Part shown: positions 17,117 through 23,421 of the stretch, piece by piece
Numbering within the stretch: position 1 is the first letter of the stretch
Layout: every line of letters starts with the position of its first letter
Source: a virus
DNA length: 39,439 nucleotides
Reading direction: 5' to 3' (one strand)
IMG/VR virus record: IMGVR_UViG_3300044568_001174
Coordinates: 1-39,439 of that record
Program-made: the position numbers and the translations under genes
Notes under the pieces: model-generated
The model's database searches: none
What the model was told of the DNA's origin: nothing
What the model saw: only the letters and a program-made list of their open reading frames with translations

Positions 17117-17526
17117 TCGCCTGTCTCCATCTGTAACGCCATGCGATGCGCTCGTGCTGGCGTCTGCCGTGCCCAAGTGCTCTCCACCATCTGCGCAGCA
17201 GCCTCAAAGTACTGGCCGTCCTCAACCGCCGATAGCATCCGCTTGAACTTGAGCAAGCCACCGATGCCCATTTGGAACGCCATGCCGATCAACACGGCCT
17301 GGCGCGGCTCGGACAGTCTGGGCATCCACGGCAGCGCCAGCAATACCTCGCGGGTCTTGGCCTTGATGTCGTTGTCCAACAAGTAGTCGATCTCCTCGCT
17401 CGACAGGCCGCCGCCCTTGCGCGAGTCGATCAGCCGGCCCACGCCAATGGTCCAGTACCCGAGCGAGTCTTGGTAGGCGCAGGACTCGGCGCCCTCTTCC
17501 CTCAAAAGTTGGCTCTTCAGGTCCAT
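17104..17526 (-). CDS. Endolysin, T4-type lysozyme (GH24)
   Basis: 140 residues from the ATG at 17526; a longer frame upstream lacks sense for this fold. Residues line up with T4 lysozyme: Glu11 in LLREEGAES, Asp20 in AYQDSLGYWT, Thr26 in WTIGVGR, the catalytic triad at the same spacing and numbering. The C-terminal part (FQMGIGGLLKFKRMLSAVED, then WARQTPARAHRMA) is the normal helical domain. It cleaves the MurNAc-GlcNAc bond of peptidoglycan. No signal-anchor is seen, so release depends on the holin encoded just downstream, which it overlaps by 13 bp. Confidence 0.93.
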   Translation of the reverse strand: MDLKSQLLREEGAESCAYQDSLGYWTIGVGRLIDSRKGGGLSSEEIDYLLDNDIKAKTREVLLALPWMPRLSEPRQAVLIGMAFQMGIGGLLKFKRMLSAVEDGQYFEAAAQMVESTWARQTPARAHRMALQMETGEWTH

Positions 17527-17705
17527 AGCGTCACCCCGTAAGCCAGCGCCAGTACCCAGACACTGAAGGCAACGGCTCGGTTGAACCACGACCATCGGTT
17601 TCGGTAGTGGGTGATGGCGTAACCGTCGCCGCCGAAGGCTTCGTCGAGCGATCTACAGAAACGGCGAGTTGTTCCGTTGTGCTGAACCGGTGGTTGTTGT
17701 AACAC
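17517..17705 (-). CDS. Small membrane protein overlapping the zinc-ribbon gene
   Basis: 62 residues, GTG start at 17705 preceded at ideal distance by AGAAGGAGAT (minus strand). It has a soluble N-terminus (TRRFCRSLDEAFGGDGYAIT) and one C-terminal membrane segment (about 41-61, RAVAFSVWVLALAYGVTLWT). It lies almost wholly inside the zinc-ribbon gene in another frame, yet has the better ribosome site of the two. It overlaps the lysozyme start by 10 bp, so a lysis accessory or spanin-like role is possible, but no lipobox is seen. Confidence 0.6.
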   Translation of the reverse strand: MLQQPPVQHNGTTRRFCRSLDEAFGGDGYAITHYRNRWSWFNRAVAFSVWVLALAYGVTLWT

Positions 17706-17788
17706 TGGTATCTCCTTCTGGTTGAATTGTCGGGCGCGGCCCGAGTTGAAAGCACGCCGGCTGGCGCGTTACAGCGGGGGCACTGCAT
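17531..17788 (-). CDS. Zinc-ribbon (NrdR/Ogr-like) small regulatory protein
   Basis: 85 residues from the ATG at 17788; an in-frame ATG at 17803 would add five. The N-terminus holds CPRCNAPAGVLSTR then RRRYQCYNNHRFSTTE, i.e. C-x2-C ... C-x4-H followed by RFSTTE, the pattern of zinc-ribbon proteins such as the NrdR N-domain and Ogr/Delta-like phage activators. The C-terminal 45 residues are Thr/Ser/Pro-rich and overlap the nested membrane gene. Nucleic-acid binding and a regulatory role are inferred. Confidence 0.65.
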   Translation of the reverse strand: MQCPRCNAPAGVLSTRAAPDNSTRRRYQCYNNHRFSTTEQLAVSVDRSTKPSAATVTPSPTTETDGRGSTEPLPSVSGYWRWLTG

Positions 17789-17900
17789 ACAACGGCACCG
17801 CATTGCATCCGAGGTCTACCCAGTACTGCATCTCTTCGCGGCGCCGAGTGAGCAAGATGCAAACATTGCTCTCAAGGATCATCCAACCGATGTGCGTCAT
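17769..17900 (-). CDS. Very small hypothetical phage protein
   Basis: 43 residues from the ATG at 17900: MTHIGWMILESNVCILLTRR, then EEMQYWVDLGCNAVPLYAVP. The start overlaps the stop of the preceding 34-residue gene as ATGA, which is why I choose it over a longer frame. The short pattern of an uncharged N-terminus, Arg-rich middle and YWVDLGCNAVPLY end looks like a real coding sequence but the family is not known to me. Confidence 0.55.
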   Translation of the reverse strand: MTHIGWMILESNVCILLTRRREEMQYWVDLGCNAVPLYAVPPL

Positions 17901-18001
17901 GCCAACCACGCAATCAGCGCCACTAGGGCGACGATCCAGACGGCCGCAAACAGGCTCTGGCGGGCCGCAGCCTTGCAGAAGTACTCTTCTCTGTCTTTCA
18001 T
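17897..18001 (-). CDS. 34-residue single-span membrane peptide
   Basis: ATG at 18001, overlapping the stop of the transporter-like gene by ATGA, with an SD GGAGCAAGAC on the minus strand. Sequence: a charged N-terminus (MKDREEYFCKAAARQ) then one membrane helix (SLFAAVWIVALVALIAWLA). It is too short for most gene callers. The tight coupling to the YhhQ-like gene suggests an accessory membrane peptide, though this is inference. Confidence 0.6.
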   Translation of the reverse strand: MKDREEYFCKAAARQSLFAAVWIVALVALIAWLA

Positions 18002-18471
18002 GTCTTGCTCCGGTTGAAAATCCAAGTCCAAATAGCGCCGCCGGCAATCTTTGCCAAGAACTGCGCCAATACGATTTGAGGCATCAGCGCCCCAAATGCC
18101 AAGGTCGGGAAGATCAACGAGTCTACGGCTGCGCCTGCCACGTTAGACCCGTTTGCCCGGTACATCCAAGATCCGCGCAACCGCGTAAACGTCGCCCAGT
18201 CGACAAGCGCAGCGGCGCTGAACGCACATGCGCTTGCCACTGCAATCTTGCCGGCAGCAGGGTTCAGCGCATACGTCAGCAGCCCGGTCAATGCGATCAG
18301 CGCCGCCATCTGCCAAGGCTTGATGCGGACATGCAACCAGTCACGCATGGTCAGGTCAAGACCAATCAACACAAAAGCATTGACTGGCGTCACGCTTGGG
18401 CCAAACGTTGCCACGGACAAATTTGCCAAAATCATGGCGGCGGCGTAAACCAAAACGGCAGTTGCGATCAT
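17998..18471 (-). CDS. VUT/YhhQ-family integral membrane transporter (probable queuosine-precursor importer)
   Basis: 157 residues, almost entirely hydrophobic, about six membrane segments (near 2-22, 28-43, 53-69, 74-95, 112-130, 132-152). Family-type signatures: ANLSVATFG, PVNAFVLIGLDLTMRDWL, VASACAFSAAALVDW, RANGSNVAGAAVDSLIF. These fit the VUT family, which includes YhhQ, the preQ0/preQ1 uptake protein of E. coli. It is shorter than E. coli YhhQ (221). It overlaps the DpdA-like gene by 4 bp, which strengthens the reading that it supplies a 7-deazaguanine base for DNA modification. Confidence 0.8.
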   Translation of the reverse strand: MIATAVLVYAAAMILANLSVATFGPSVTPVNAFVLIGLDLTMRDWLHVRIKPWQMAALIALTGLLTYALNPAAGKIAVASACAFSAAALVDWATFTRLRGSWMYRANGSNVAGAAVDSLIFPTLAFGALMPQIVLAQFLAKIAGGAIWTWIFNRSKT

Positions 18472-19181
18472 AGAAATGTGTACCTTGTTGCTGCGTTGTG
18501 AGATTCAATTCGCGCTCGCATGACTGCGGCGCGGGCTTCTTTGGTCGGTGGCAAATAGTTTCCCTTCTTCCAATGCTGGTCTATCCCCACGTTTCTACCT
18601 ATGTTCGTTGAGTCGGCGCTCGACAGCGGCAACAGAGTGAACACCCTAGGGTTGAGCATCCGCAACCCGTGCAGCTTGACCAAAGGCTCCCCGTCCGGCG
18701 TACAAACAACGCGCATCGCCTTGTCCATGCGCGCCCACCATGTCGGCGTTCCCGGCGTTGCGTACTCGCCGGAACTACCCAAACAGATGCGCGGGTAGAA
18801 CGCTGCCAACCGCTCCAGCCGGTCAAGCGATTCGTGCATGTGCCACACCGGTGCCGCAAACCAATACGGCAACGGACATTCCAGAAGTAACGCATCGTTG
18901 GCAAGTTCGCTGCCGTCAATGACATCTGGAATGATCGCAAAATCGCACGATGGAATGCGACGGCACATCTCGGCCCAAACGTAGTACTCGCGCCAGTCCG
19001 TTATTGGCTTGCCACTGCGCCAGGCCGAAAACGCGCCGTTGTCAATCGCAAACGATTGGCAGACTTCGACAGCCAACCCCAAAGGTTGCGTGTCGCAAAA
19101 CGACACAAAAGCGTGCCCCCCCGTTATGGCATGGCGGGCCACCGTTTGCGGATTGATCGGTAGCCCGTGGTAATGGATCAC
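18468..19181 (-). CDS. dpdA: DpdA-like DNA-guanine transglycosylase (TGT-fold), putative 7-deazaguanine DNA modification
   Basis: 237 residues from GTG at 19181, chosen because it overlaps the previous stop as GTGA like its neighbours; another GTG at 19223 would add 14. Numbering from 19181: AIDNGAFSAW has Asp47 where TGT enzymes have the DSGGF aspartate; LGSSGE (134-139) matches the Gly-rich base-recognition loop; SSADST has Asp190 where TGT has its nucleophile. DVIDG lies near 86. The layout fits the phage DpdA branch of the TGT superfamily, which swaps guanine for preQ0-type bases in DNA. The overlapping YhhQ-like gene supports this. No TGT-type C-terminal zinc site is visible. Confidence 0.75.
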   Translation of the reverse strand: MIHYHGLPINPQTVARHAITGGHAFVSFCDTQPLGLAVEVCQSFAIDNGAFSAWRSGKPITDWREYYVWAEMCRRIPSCDFAIIPDVIDGSELANDALLLECPLPYWFAAPVWHMHESLDRLERLAAFYPRICLGSSGEYATPGTPTWWARMDKAMRVVCTPDGEPLVKLHGLRMLNPRVFTLLPLSSADSTNIGRNVGIDQHWKKGNYLPPTKEARAAVMRARIESHNAATRYTFL

Positions 19182-19375
19182 GTTTTCGACCGTTCTGGCC
19201 AGTTGTCTGGCCTTGGATACCACTTGACGTCATCGGTTGATTCCCTGGCGCTGTACCGCGCTATCCAGTACTCGTTGTCGCTGTCTAGGCAAGTCCACGA
19301 CCAGTACTCGCCGTTCCACCAGCGCACCTTGTGCTCGCCGGTGGGCCACCATCCGATGCTTGGCGGTTTTCTCAT
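19178..19375 (-). CDS. Small Trp-rich hypothetical phage protein
   Basis: 65 residues, unusually rich in Trp and Tyr (SIGWWPTGEHKVRWWNGEYW, then WYPRPDNWPERS). This pattern resembles small beta-rich phage proteins that describe their own short repeat of WW-x-G-x-W. Function unknown. It overlaps the upstream gene by 4 bp and the DpdA-like start by GTGA. Confidence 0.7.
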   Translation of the reverse strand: MRKPPSIGWWPTGEHKVRWWNGEYWSWTCLDSDNEYWIARYSARESTDDVKWYPRPDNWPERSKT

Positions 19376-19563
19376 GCCGCCATCGCCCCGCGCAAGATCA
19401 AAATGCGCTCGCGCTCAAGGCGCAGGACGCAGTACCGCTGGTGCAGGCGCAGCAGGATGGTGATGCGGTTGGCCCCGGCCTGCTCCTCTTGCAGCAGCTT
19501 CAGCACTTCCTCTTCAGACAGTTTCGTCAGCACCTCGTGCATGCTTCTCCAAGTCAGCTTCAT
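19372..19563 (-). CDS. Small helical hypothetical phage protein
   Basis: 63 residues (MKLTWRSMHEVLTKLSEEEV, LKLLQEEQAGANRITILLRL, HQRYCVLRLERERI). It recalls small proteins that commonly follow the phage SNF2-type helicase gene. Helix-rich and positively charged toward the end. It overlaps the helicase stop and the next start by 4 bp each. Function unknown. Confidence 0.7.
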   Translation of the reverse strand: MKLTWRSMHEVLTKLSEEEVLKLLQEEQAGANRITILLRLHQRYCVLRLERERILILRGAMAA

Positions 19564-20822
19564 TTCAACTCCTCTATGGCTATGTCAGAAATCGTTCGCT
19601 TGTCGCGCAGTGCGCGCCAAATCTTCTCATCGACCGTCTTGTCGGTGATCATCAGGTAGACCCAAACCGGATGCGCCTGGCCGCTGCGGTGCAGCCGGCC
19701 TATGGTCTGCTCGTACAGTTCCAGCGACCAGGGCAGCGACAGGAACACCACCTTGCAGCCGCCGTACTGTAGGTTCAGCCCGTGGCCTGCGCTCTTGGGG
19801 TGAACCAGTAGCAGTTCAACCAGACCCGCGTTCCACCGCTCGATGACGTTGTCGTCGTCCAGCGTCTGCGCGTGCGGGTAGCGCCGCTTCAGTTCAGCCA
19901 ACTCGGCCTTGAAGTTGTACGCGATCAGCGTGTTGGCGCGTTGATTCTCGGCCAGCAGATCGTCCAGCGCGTCGAACTTGTGGGGTGACATCCACTGCGG
20001 CGCGCCATCGGCGTAGACGAACCCTGAGGCCATCTGCTGGAGCTTGCCCGTCACCACGCCAGCGTTGACCGCGATGGCGCGGGCGTCGGGAAACTCCAGC
20101 ACCATGTCCTTCTTCATCTGCTTGTACTTGGCCAAGTCCATCGAGCAGCGCACCTCGACCACGTTCAGGTCTGGCAGCGTGTAGGACTCCAACAGGAACG
20201 TGGACGGCTTGATGCGCTCCATCACCTGCGCCAACGATCCAGCGCGTGGCGCCCACTGATTGAATTCCTTGTTGACCAGCATGAAGTACTGCTGCTGGAA
20301 GGCGCCCTTGGTGCGGCCCAGCAGCGCCGGGTCGATGATCTTGCACTGGCCAAAGACATCCTTCAGACCGTTGCTGGTGAACGACCCGGTCAGGCCCCAG
20401 CGGATGTTGACCTCGCGCAAAAACTTCTCCAACAGCTTGAACCGCTGGCCGCTTGGGTTCTTCAGCCTGGTCAACTCATCGAACACCACGCCGTCAAACC
20501 CGCCCGAGGGCAGGTTCTCGTAGTTGGTTACCACCACCTGCACGTCGGCCCGCAGCGCAGCGGCGCGCTGCTTGGCCGTGCCCACGGCGATGGCCATCGT
20601 GATCTCTGGCGCCCACTTCGCCTTCTCTTCTAGCCAGACATGTTCAGCCACGCGCTTAGGCGCCAGCACGAGGAACCGACTGGCGTGGCCATCGCGCAGC
20701 ATCTCGCGCATGGCGGTTAGCGTGATAGCTGTCTTGCCCGCGCCGACCGGCGCGAGGATCATCGCGCGGTCATGCTCGTACAGGAAGTCAGCCGCAATGG
20801 ATTGATACGAACGTAGCAACAT
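19560..20822 (-). CDS. SNF2-type DEAD/DEAH-box helicase
   Basis: 420 residues, a compact SF2 helicase of the SNF2-like group. Motif I APVGAGKTAI (24-33), motif Ia LVLAPKRVAEHVW, motif II as DELT (115-118), motif III LTGSFTS, motif V HPKSAGHGLNLQ (341-352) and motif VI EQTIGRLHRSGQ (371-382) are all present, so ATPase and translocase activity are expected. Found in many podoviral early regions next to a VRR-NUC nuclease, probably acting together on replication or recombination intermediates. The next upstream gene overlaps by 35 bp. Confidence 0.92.
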   Translation of the reverse strand: MLLRSYQSIAADFLYEHDRAMILAPVGAGKTAITLTAMREMLRDGHASRFLVLAPKRVAEHVWLEEKAKWAPEITMAIAVGTAKQRAAALRADVQVVVTNYENLPSGGFDGVVFDELTRLKNPSGQRFKLLEKFLREVNIRWGLTGSFTSNGLKDVFGQCKIIDPALLGRTKGAFQQQYFMLVNKEFNQWAPRAGSLAQVMERIKPSTFLLESYTLPDLNVVEVRCSMDLAKYKQMKKDMVLEFPDARAIAVNAGVVTGKLQQMASGFVYADGAPQWMSPHKFDALDDLLAENQRANTLIAYNFKAELAELKRRYPHAQTLDDDNVIERWNAGLVELLLVHPKSAGHGLNLQYGGCKVVFLSLPWSLELYEQTIGRLHRSGQAHPVWVYLMITDKTVDEKIWRALRDKRTISDIAIEELK

Positions 20823-21066
20823 CTTCTTTATTCCAAAGTACTGTGTAGTTTTGGCCTAGCGCGGCCATGTCGGACGAAAAGACCTGCTGCAACGCCGACA
20901 GACGCCCGCCCTTGACCTTAAGCTCAACAAACCAGACGCGCCCGCCAGGTAGCACGACCAAGCGGTCGGCCACGCCTGCGCGGCCTGGCGAGACGAACTT
21001 GTACGCCTTGCCGCCGGCCTTCTCGACCAGACGGACAAGGTGCCGCTCGACATCAACTTCCCTCAT
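20788..21066 (-). CDS. VRR-NUC domain nuclease
   Basis: 92 residues from the ATG at 21066. The core GRAGVADRLVVLPGGRVWFV followed by ELKVKGG shows the VRR-NUC/PD-(D/E)xK catalytic set: Asp34, Glu48, Lys50. A stand-alone VRR-NUC of this size is the normal phage form, thought to cut branched or flap DNA and usually paired with an SNF2-like helicase, as here. It overlaps the helicase by 35 bp and the PP-loop gene by 14 bp. Confidence 0.9.
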   Translation of the reverse strand: MREVDVERHLVRLVEKAGGKAYKFVSPGRAGVADRLVVLPGGRVWFVELKVKGGRLSALQQVFSSDMAALGQNYTVLWNKEDVATFVSIHCG

Positions 21067-21808
21067 CGACGCAATAAGTACAAGGTACAACCGTTGGCTC
21101 TTCTAGCGTCGTAGCAAAATCGCGCCAAGAGAACCGCCGCCCAAGACCTTTAACCGTCGTCAACTTAGCGTTGTCTTCCATCGCTATGGCGCGTGTGAAC
21201 AGCAACGGGTAGGTGTCTTTCATCTGTGCTATTTCCGGTTTTGTAGACGCAGGGCAAAAAAAGCAAGAGGACTTTCCGGGTAACGGAAGACCGGCGCGCT
21301 CGATGGCCGCAATGCATTCGGGTCTTGACCACTCCCATTCGACCAAAGGGTAGTGGTAGAGGTATTTCCCGTCTTCAATTGGCGCTTTCATCCATCGGCG
21401 GCGCTCAGAAAATTCGTAGCCAATGAACTTGTTGACTTTGCCGCCGGCCTTCCACAACGCTTTCATGCCAGGCAAGTTGTTGACGTACTTCTCTTGCGGC
21501 GCAATCTTGAACTTCTGTGAGCACCCTTTGAACCCGTAGGCAAGACTTGGCAACATGTGCGCATCCAAGCAGTTTTGCTCCAGCGTCTGCACGGTCTGAT
21601 TTCGTTTGACCTTGCGAACGATAGTGATGGGCGGCATTCCGTTAGCGGCCAAATACGGTTGCATCCGTTCGATGTGTTCGTAGGTGTGCGGGCGCTCCCC
21701 CCCCGTATCCGCAAACAAGATGTGGTCAAAGGGCGCTAGCCCACGTTCGATCCACCCGCACAAAATGGCGGTCGAGTCGGTGCCGCCTCCGAAAGAAAGG
21801 ATGTTCAT
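21053..21808 (-). CDS. PP-loop ATPase of the PAPS reductase/DndC-like family
   Basis: 251 residues. The N-terminus NILSFGGGTDSTAIL holds the PP-loop (SGGxDS type), followed by FADTGGERPHTYEHI, the usual second motif. Four cysteines (80, 96, 182, 185: QNCLDAH, FKGCSQKF, SSCFFCP) are placed where DndC-like proteins hold a 4Fe-4S cluster; a further CTYC lies at 243-246. PP-loop enzymes adenylate a substrate (sulphate, nucleobase or carboxylate). The substrate here cannot be read from sequence; a role in base or DNA-backbone modification is possible. It is not QueC-like by its cysteine spacing. Confidence 0.8.
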   Translation of the reverse strand: MNILSFGGGTDSTAILCGWIERGLAPFDHILFADTGGERPHTYEHIERMQPYLAANGMPPITIVRKVKRNQTVQTLEQNCLDAHMLPSLAYGFKGCSQKFKIAPQEKYVNNLPGMKALWKAGGKVNKFIGYEFSERRRWMKAPIEDGKYLYHYPLVEWEWSRPECIAAIERAGLPLPGKSSCFFCPASTKPEIAQMKDTYPLLFTRAIAMEDNAKLTTVKGLGRRFSWRDFATTLEEPTVVPCTYCVDEGS

Positions 21809-22098
21809 TCAACTTCGGGCTCTGACGGGTTGAGACGCGCAACGCGGTCGGGCAACGGGTGGTACAGCAAGATGTGGTCGCCAGAACCATAGGCCGCAAG
21901 AGTCCAATGGCTGTTCAACGCAAAGTACTGCTGGATGTAGTCCTCGGTCGAACCAAAAATTTTTGGAAAGCTGCGCTTGTGGGCTTTGATCTTGGTCGAC
22001 TTGAGCGGCTTAAGGCCGGCAAAGAGATCGCGCATTGATTGCGCGTGGGCCTCTGTTACAGTGGCTGTCCCTCGCGGGGCGGTCTGGAAAGTGATCAT
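21805..22098 (-). CDS. First gene of leftward block, hypothetical
   Basis: 97 residues from the ATG at 22098, which has an excellent SD (AGGAG 5 bp upstream on the minus strand) and lies just after the leftward promoter; an in-frame ATG at 22149 would start upstream of the promoter's own start point. Sequence: TAPRGTATVTEAHAQSMRDL, LKPLKSTKIKAHKRSFPKIF, then YIQQYFALNSHWTLAAYGSG. Basic middle and aromatic C-terminal half. Family not known. It overlaps the PP-loop gene by 4 bp. Confidence 0.72.
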   Translation of the reverse strand: MITFQTAPRGTATVTEAHAQSMRDLFAGLKPLKSTKIKAHKRSFPKIFGSTEDYIQQYFALNSHWTLAAYGSGDHILLYHPLPDRVARLNPSEPEVE

Positions 22099-22119
22099 GT
22101 CTGCTCCTGTTGAGGCACA

Positions 22120-22132
22120 ACTGTAACACAGT
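22120..22132. promoter_or_regulatory. Inverted repeat ACTGTaacACAGT, candidate operator
   Basis: ACTGT (22120-22124) and ACAGT (22128-22132) form a perfect dyad that covers the -10 of the leftward promoter. Two more ACAGT half-sites lie at 22167-22171 (in the rightward -10) and at 22195-22199 (just upstream of the GTG). Binding protein unknown. Confidence 0.45.
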
Positions 22133-22149
22133 AAAAAAGTTCTTGACAA
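22120..22149 (-). promoter_or_regulatory. Leftward sigma70-type promoter of the 22.1-15.0 kb block
   Basis: On the minus strand TTGTCA (plus 22144-22149), an 18-bp spacer and TACAGT (plus 22120-22125). Transcription would start about 22113, leaving a 15-base leader before the ATG at 22098. The -35 hexamer overlaps the one of the rightward promoter. Confidence 0.65.
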
Positions 22150-22171
22150 GTCTTTTTTCGTCCGCTACAGT
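22143..22171 (+). promoter_or_regulatory. Rightward sigma70-type promoter of the replication module
   Basis: TTGACA (22143-22148), a 17-bp spacer and TACAGT (22166-22171): a perfect -35 and a 4/6 -10. A start about 22178 would leave a 25-base leader before the GTG at 22203. Confidence 0.72.
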
Positions 22172-22202
22172 TCAGGTTCCATCAACCAAGGAGTACAGTA
22201 AA

Positions 22203-22376
22203 GTGAAGATCACCCTAGACGACGCAGACATCAAAGACATCTTGACCTCGCACATCAAGAGGCGCTACGGCTCTCAATTCGAACTGGAGGAGTTGAGGGG
22301 CTACAGCTACACCACGACAGCGGTGTTTGCCGAGGTTCAGGAAAAAGAAGAGGCGCAAGATGACGACGCACTCTAA
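22203..22376 (+). CDS. First gene of replication module, small hypothetical
   Basis: 57 residues from GTG at 22203, chosen for the SD AAGGAG at 22188-22193 and because the in-frame ATG at 22110 would precede the promoter. Sequence: MKITLDDADIKDILTSHIKR, then an acidic tail (EVQEKEEAQDDDAL). Small acidic proteins of this kind are common at the head of phage early operons. Role unknown. It overlaps the next gene by 17 bp. Confidence 0.7.
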   Translation: MKITLDDADIKDILTSHIKRRYGSQFELEELRGYSYTTTAVFAEVQEKEEAQDDDAL

Positions 22377-23421
22377 GATCGTCGGCGGCTCGACCGCCAG
22401 CCGGGTCATCAACTGCCCTGGTTCCGTCGCCCTGACGGCCAAGATGCCGCCCCAGGCTGAGAGCAAGTACGCCGCCGAGGGTACGCTGCTGCACGATGTC
22501 ATCGCGGCCATCATCGATGGTAAGACGCCTAAACAGATCAGCGAGGAACTGCACAACGACAAGATCATGCCGGCACTGGCGCTGCTGGATCAGGTCGACC
22601 CTGACAAGACGATGGAGTTGATGGTCGAGGTGCGCGTCGATTTCGGCGACTTCATCCCCGGCGTCTTCGGGTCGGTCGATGTGCTGGGCAAGATCGGCAA
22701 CCGCGCCGTCATCCTCGACTGGAAGTTCGGCGATGGCGTTATCGTTGAAGCCCAAGAAAACATGCAGTTGATGTTCTACGCTGCTGCAGCGCGTCGGTCC
22801 CAGCCGTGGGCCTTTGAAGGCGTGACCGAGGTCGAGTTGGTCATCATCCAGCCGCCGATGATCAAGCGCTGGGTCACCACTCGCGCCCGGATCAGTCGGT
22901 TCGAAGACCAACTGTTCGACGCGGTGCAGCAAGCGGTCCAACCCGACGCGGCGCTGAAGTCGGGCGAGCACTGCCGGTGGTGCACCGCCAAGCCAGTCTG
23001 TCCTATCTTGACCGGCGCAGTTGACCGCGCCATCAAGGTGCAGTTCGACGCGCTGGACAAGCAGCAGATCAGCATCTACTTGCAGCAGGCCGACCTGCTC
23101 GACAGCTGGATTGCCGGCCTGCGCGAGTTGGCGCAGCGCGCACTAGACAACGGCCAGGTGATCCCCGGCTACAAGTTGGTCGCGAAACGCGGCACAAGAA
23201 AATGGTTGGACGAAGACAAGGCGCGGGTTGCCTTGATCGAGGCCGGCCTGAAAGACCCCGACGTGACAACGCTGGTCTCGCCAGCAGTGGCCGAAAAGAA
23301 GCTCAAAAAGCTTCCCGACGGTCTCACTGTCAGCGTGTCGTCGGGTAACACAATGGCACCGGATTCTGACCCCCGGCCCGCCATCCTCCAGCTGGGTCAG
23401 CTTTTGAAAAAGGTACTGTAA
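22360..23421 (+). CDS. Cas4/RecB-like nuclease (DUF2800 family)
   Basis: 353 residues from the ATG at 22360, with GAGG about 10 bases upstream. RecB-family motifs in order: GTLLHDV with His45, GSVDV with Asp107, LDWKFG with Asp120 and Lys122, and QLMFY (Gln136-x3-Tyr140, the QxxxY motif). Cys19 (INCPGS) with Cys205, Cys208 and Cys214 (HCRWCTAKPVCP) is the Cas4/AddB arrangement for a 4Fe-4S cluster. It is expected to be a 5'-3' type DNA exonuclease of replication/recombination. The family is widespread next to family A polymerases in podoviruses. Confidence 0.9.
   Translation: MTTHSKIVGGSTASRVINCPGSVALTAKMPPQAESKYAAEGTLLHDVIAAIIDGKTPKQISEELHNDKIMPALALLDQVDPDKTMELMVEVRVDFGDFIPGVFGSVDVLGKIGNRAVILDWKFGDGVIVEAQENMQLMFYAAAARRSQPWAFEGVTEVELVIIQPPMIKRWVTTRARISRFEDQLFDAVQQAVQPDAALKSGEHCRWCTAKPVCPILTGAVDRAIKVQFDALDKQQISIYLQQADLLDSWIAGLRELAQRALDNGQVIPGYKLVAKRGTRKWLDEDKARVALIEAGLKDPDVTTLVSPAVAEKKLKKLPDGLTVSVSSGNTMAPDSDPRPAILQLGQLLKKVL

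Noticed and set aside
17722-18501. Long plus-strand frame over the small-gene and transporter region (259 residues)
   Set aside because: Cys/Arg/Gln-rich shadow; the minus strand holds a chain of ATGA-coupled genes with ribosome sites and recognisable families.
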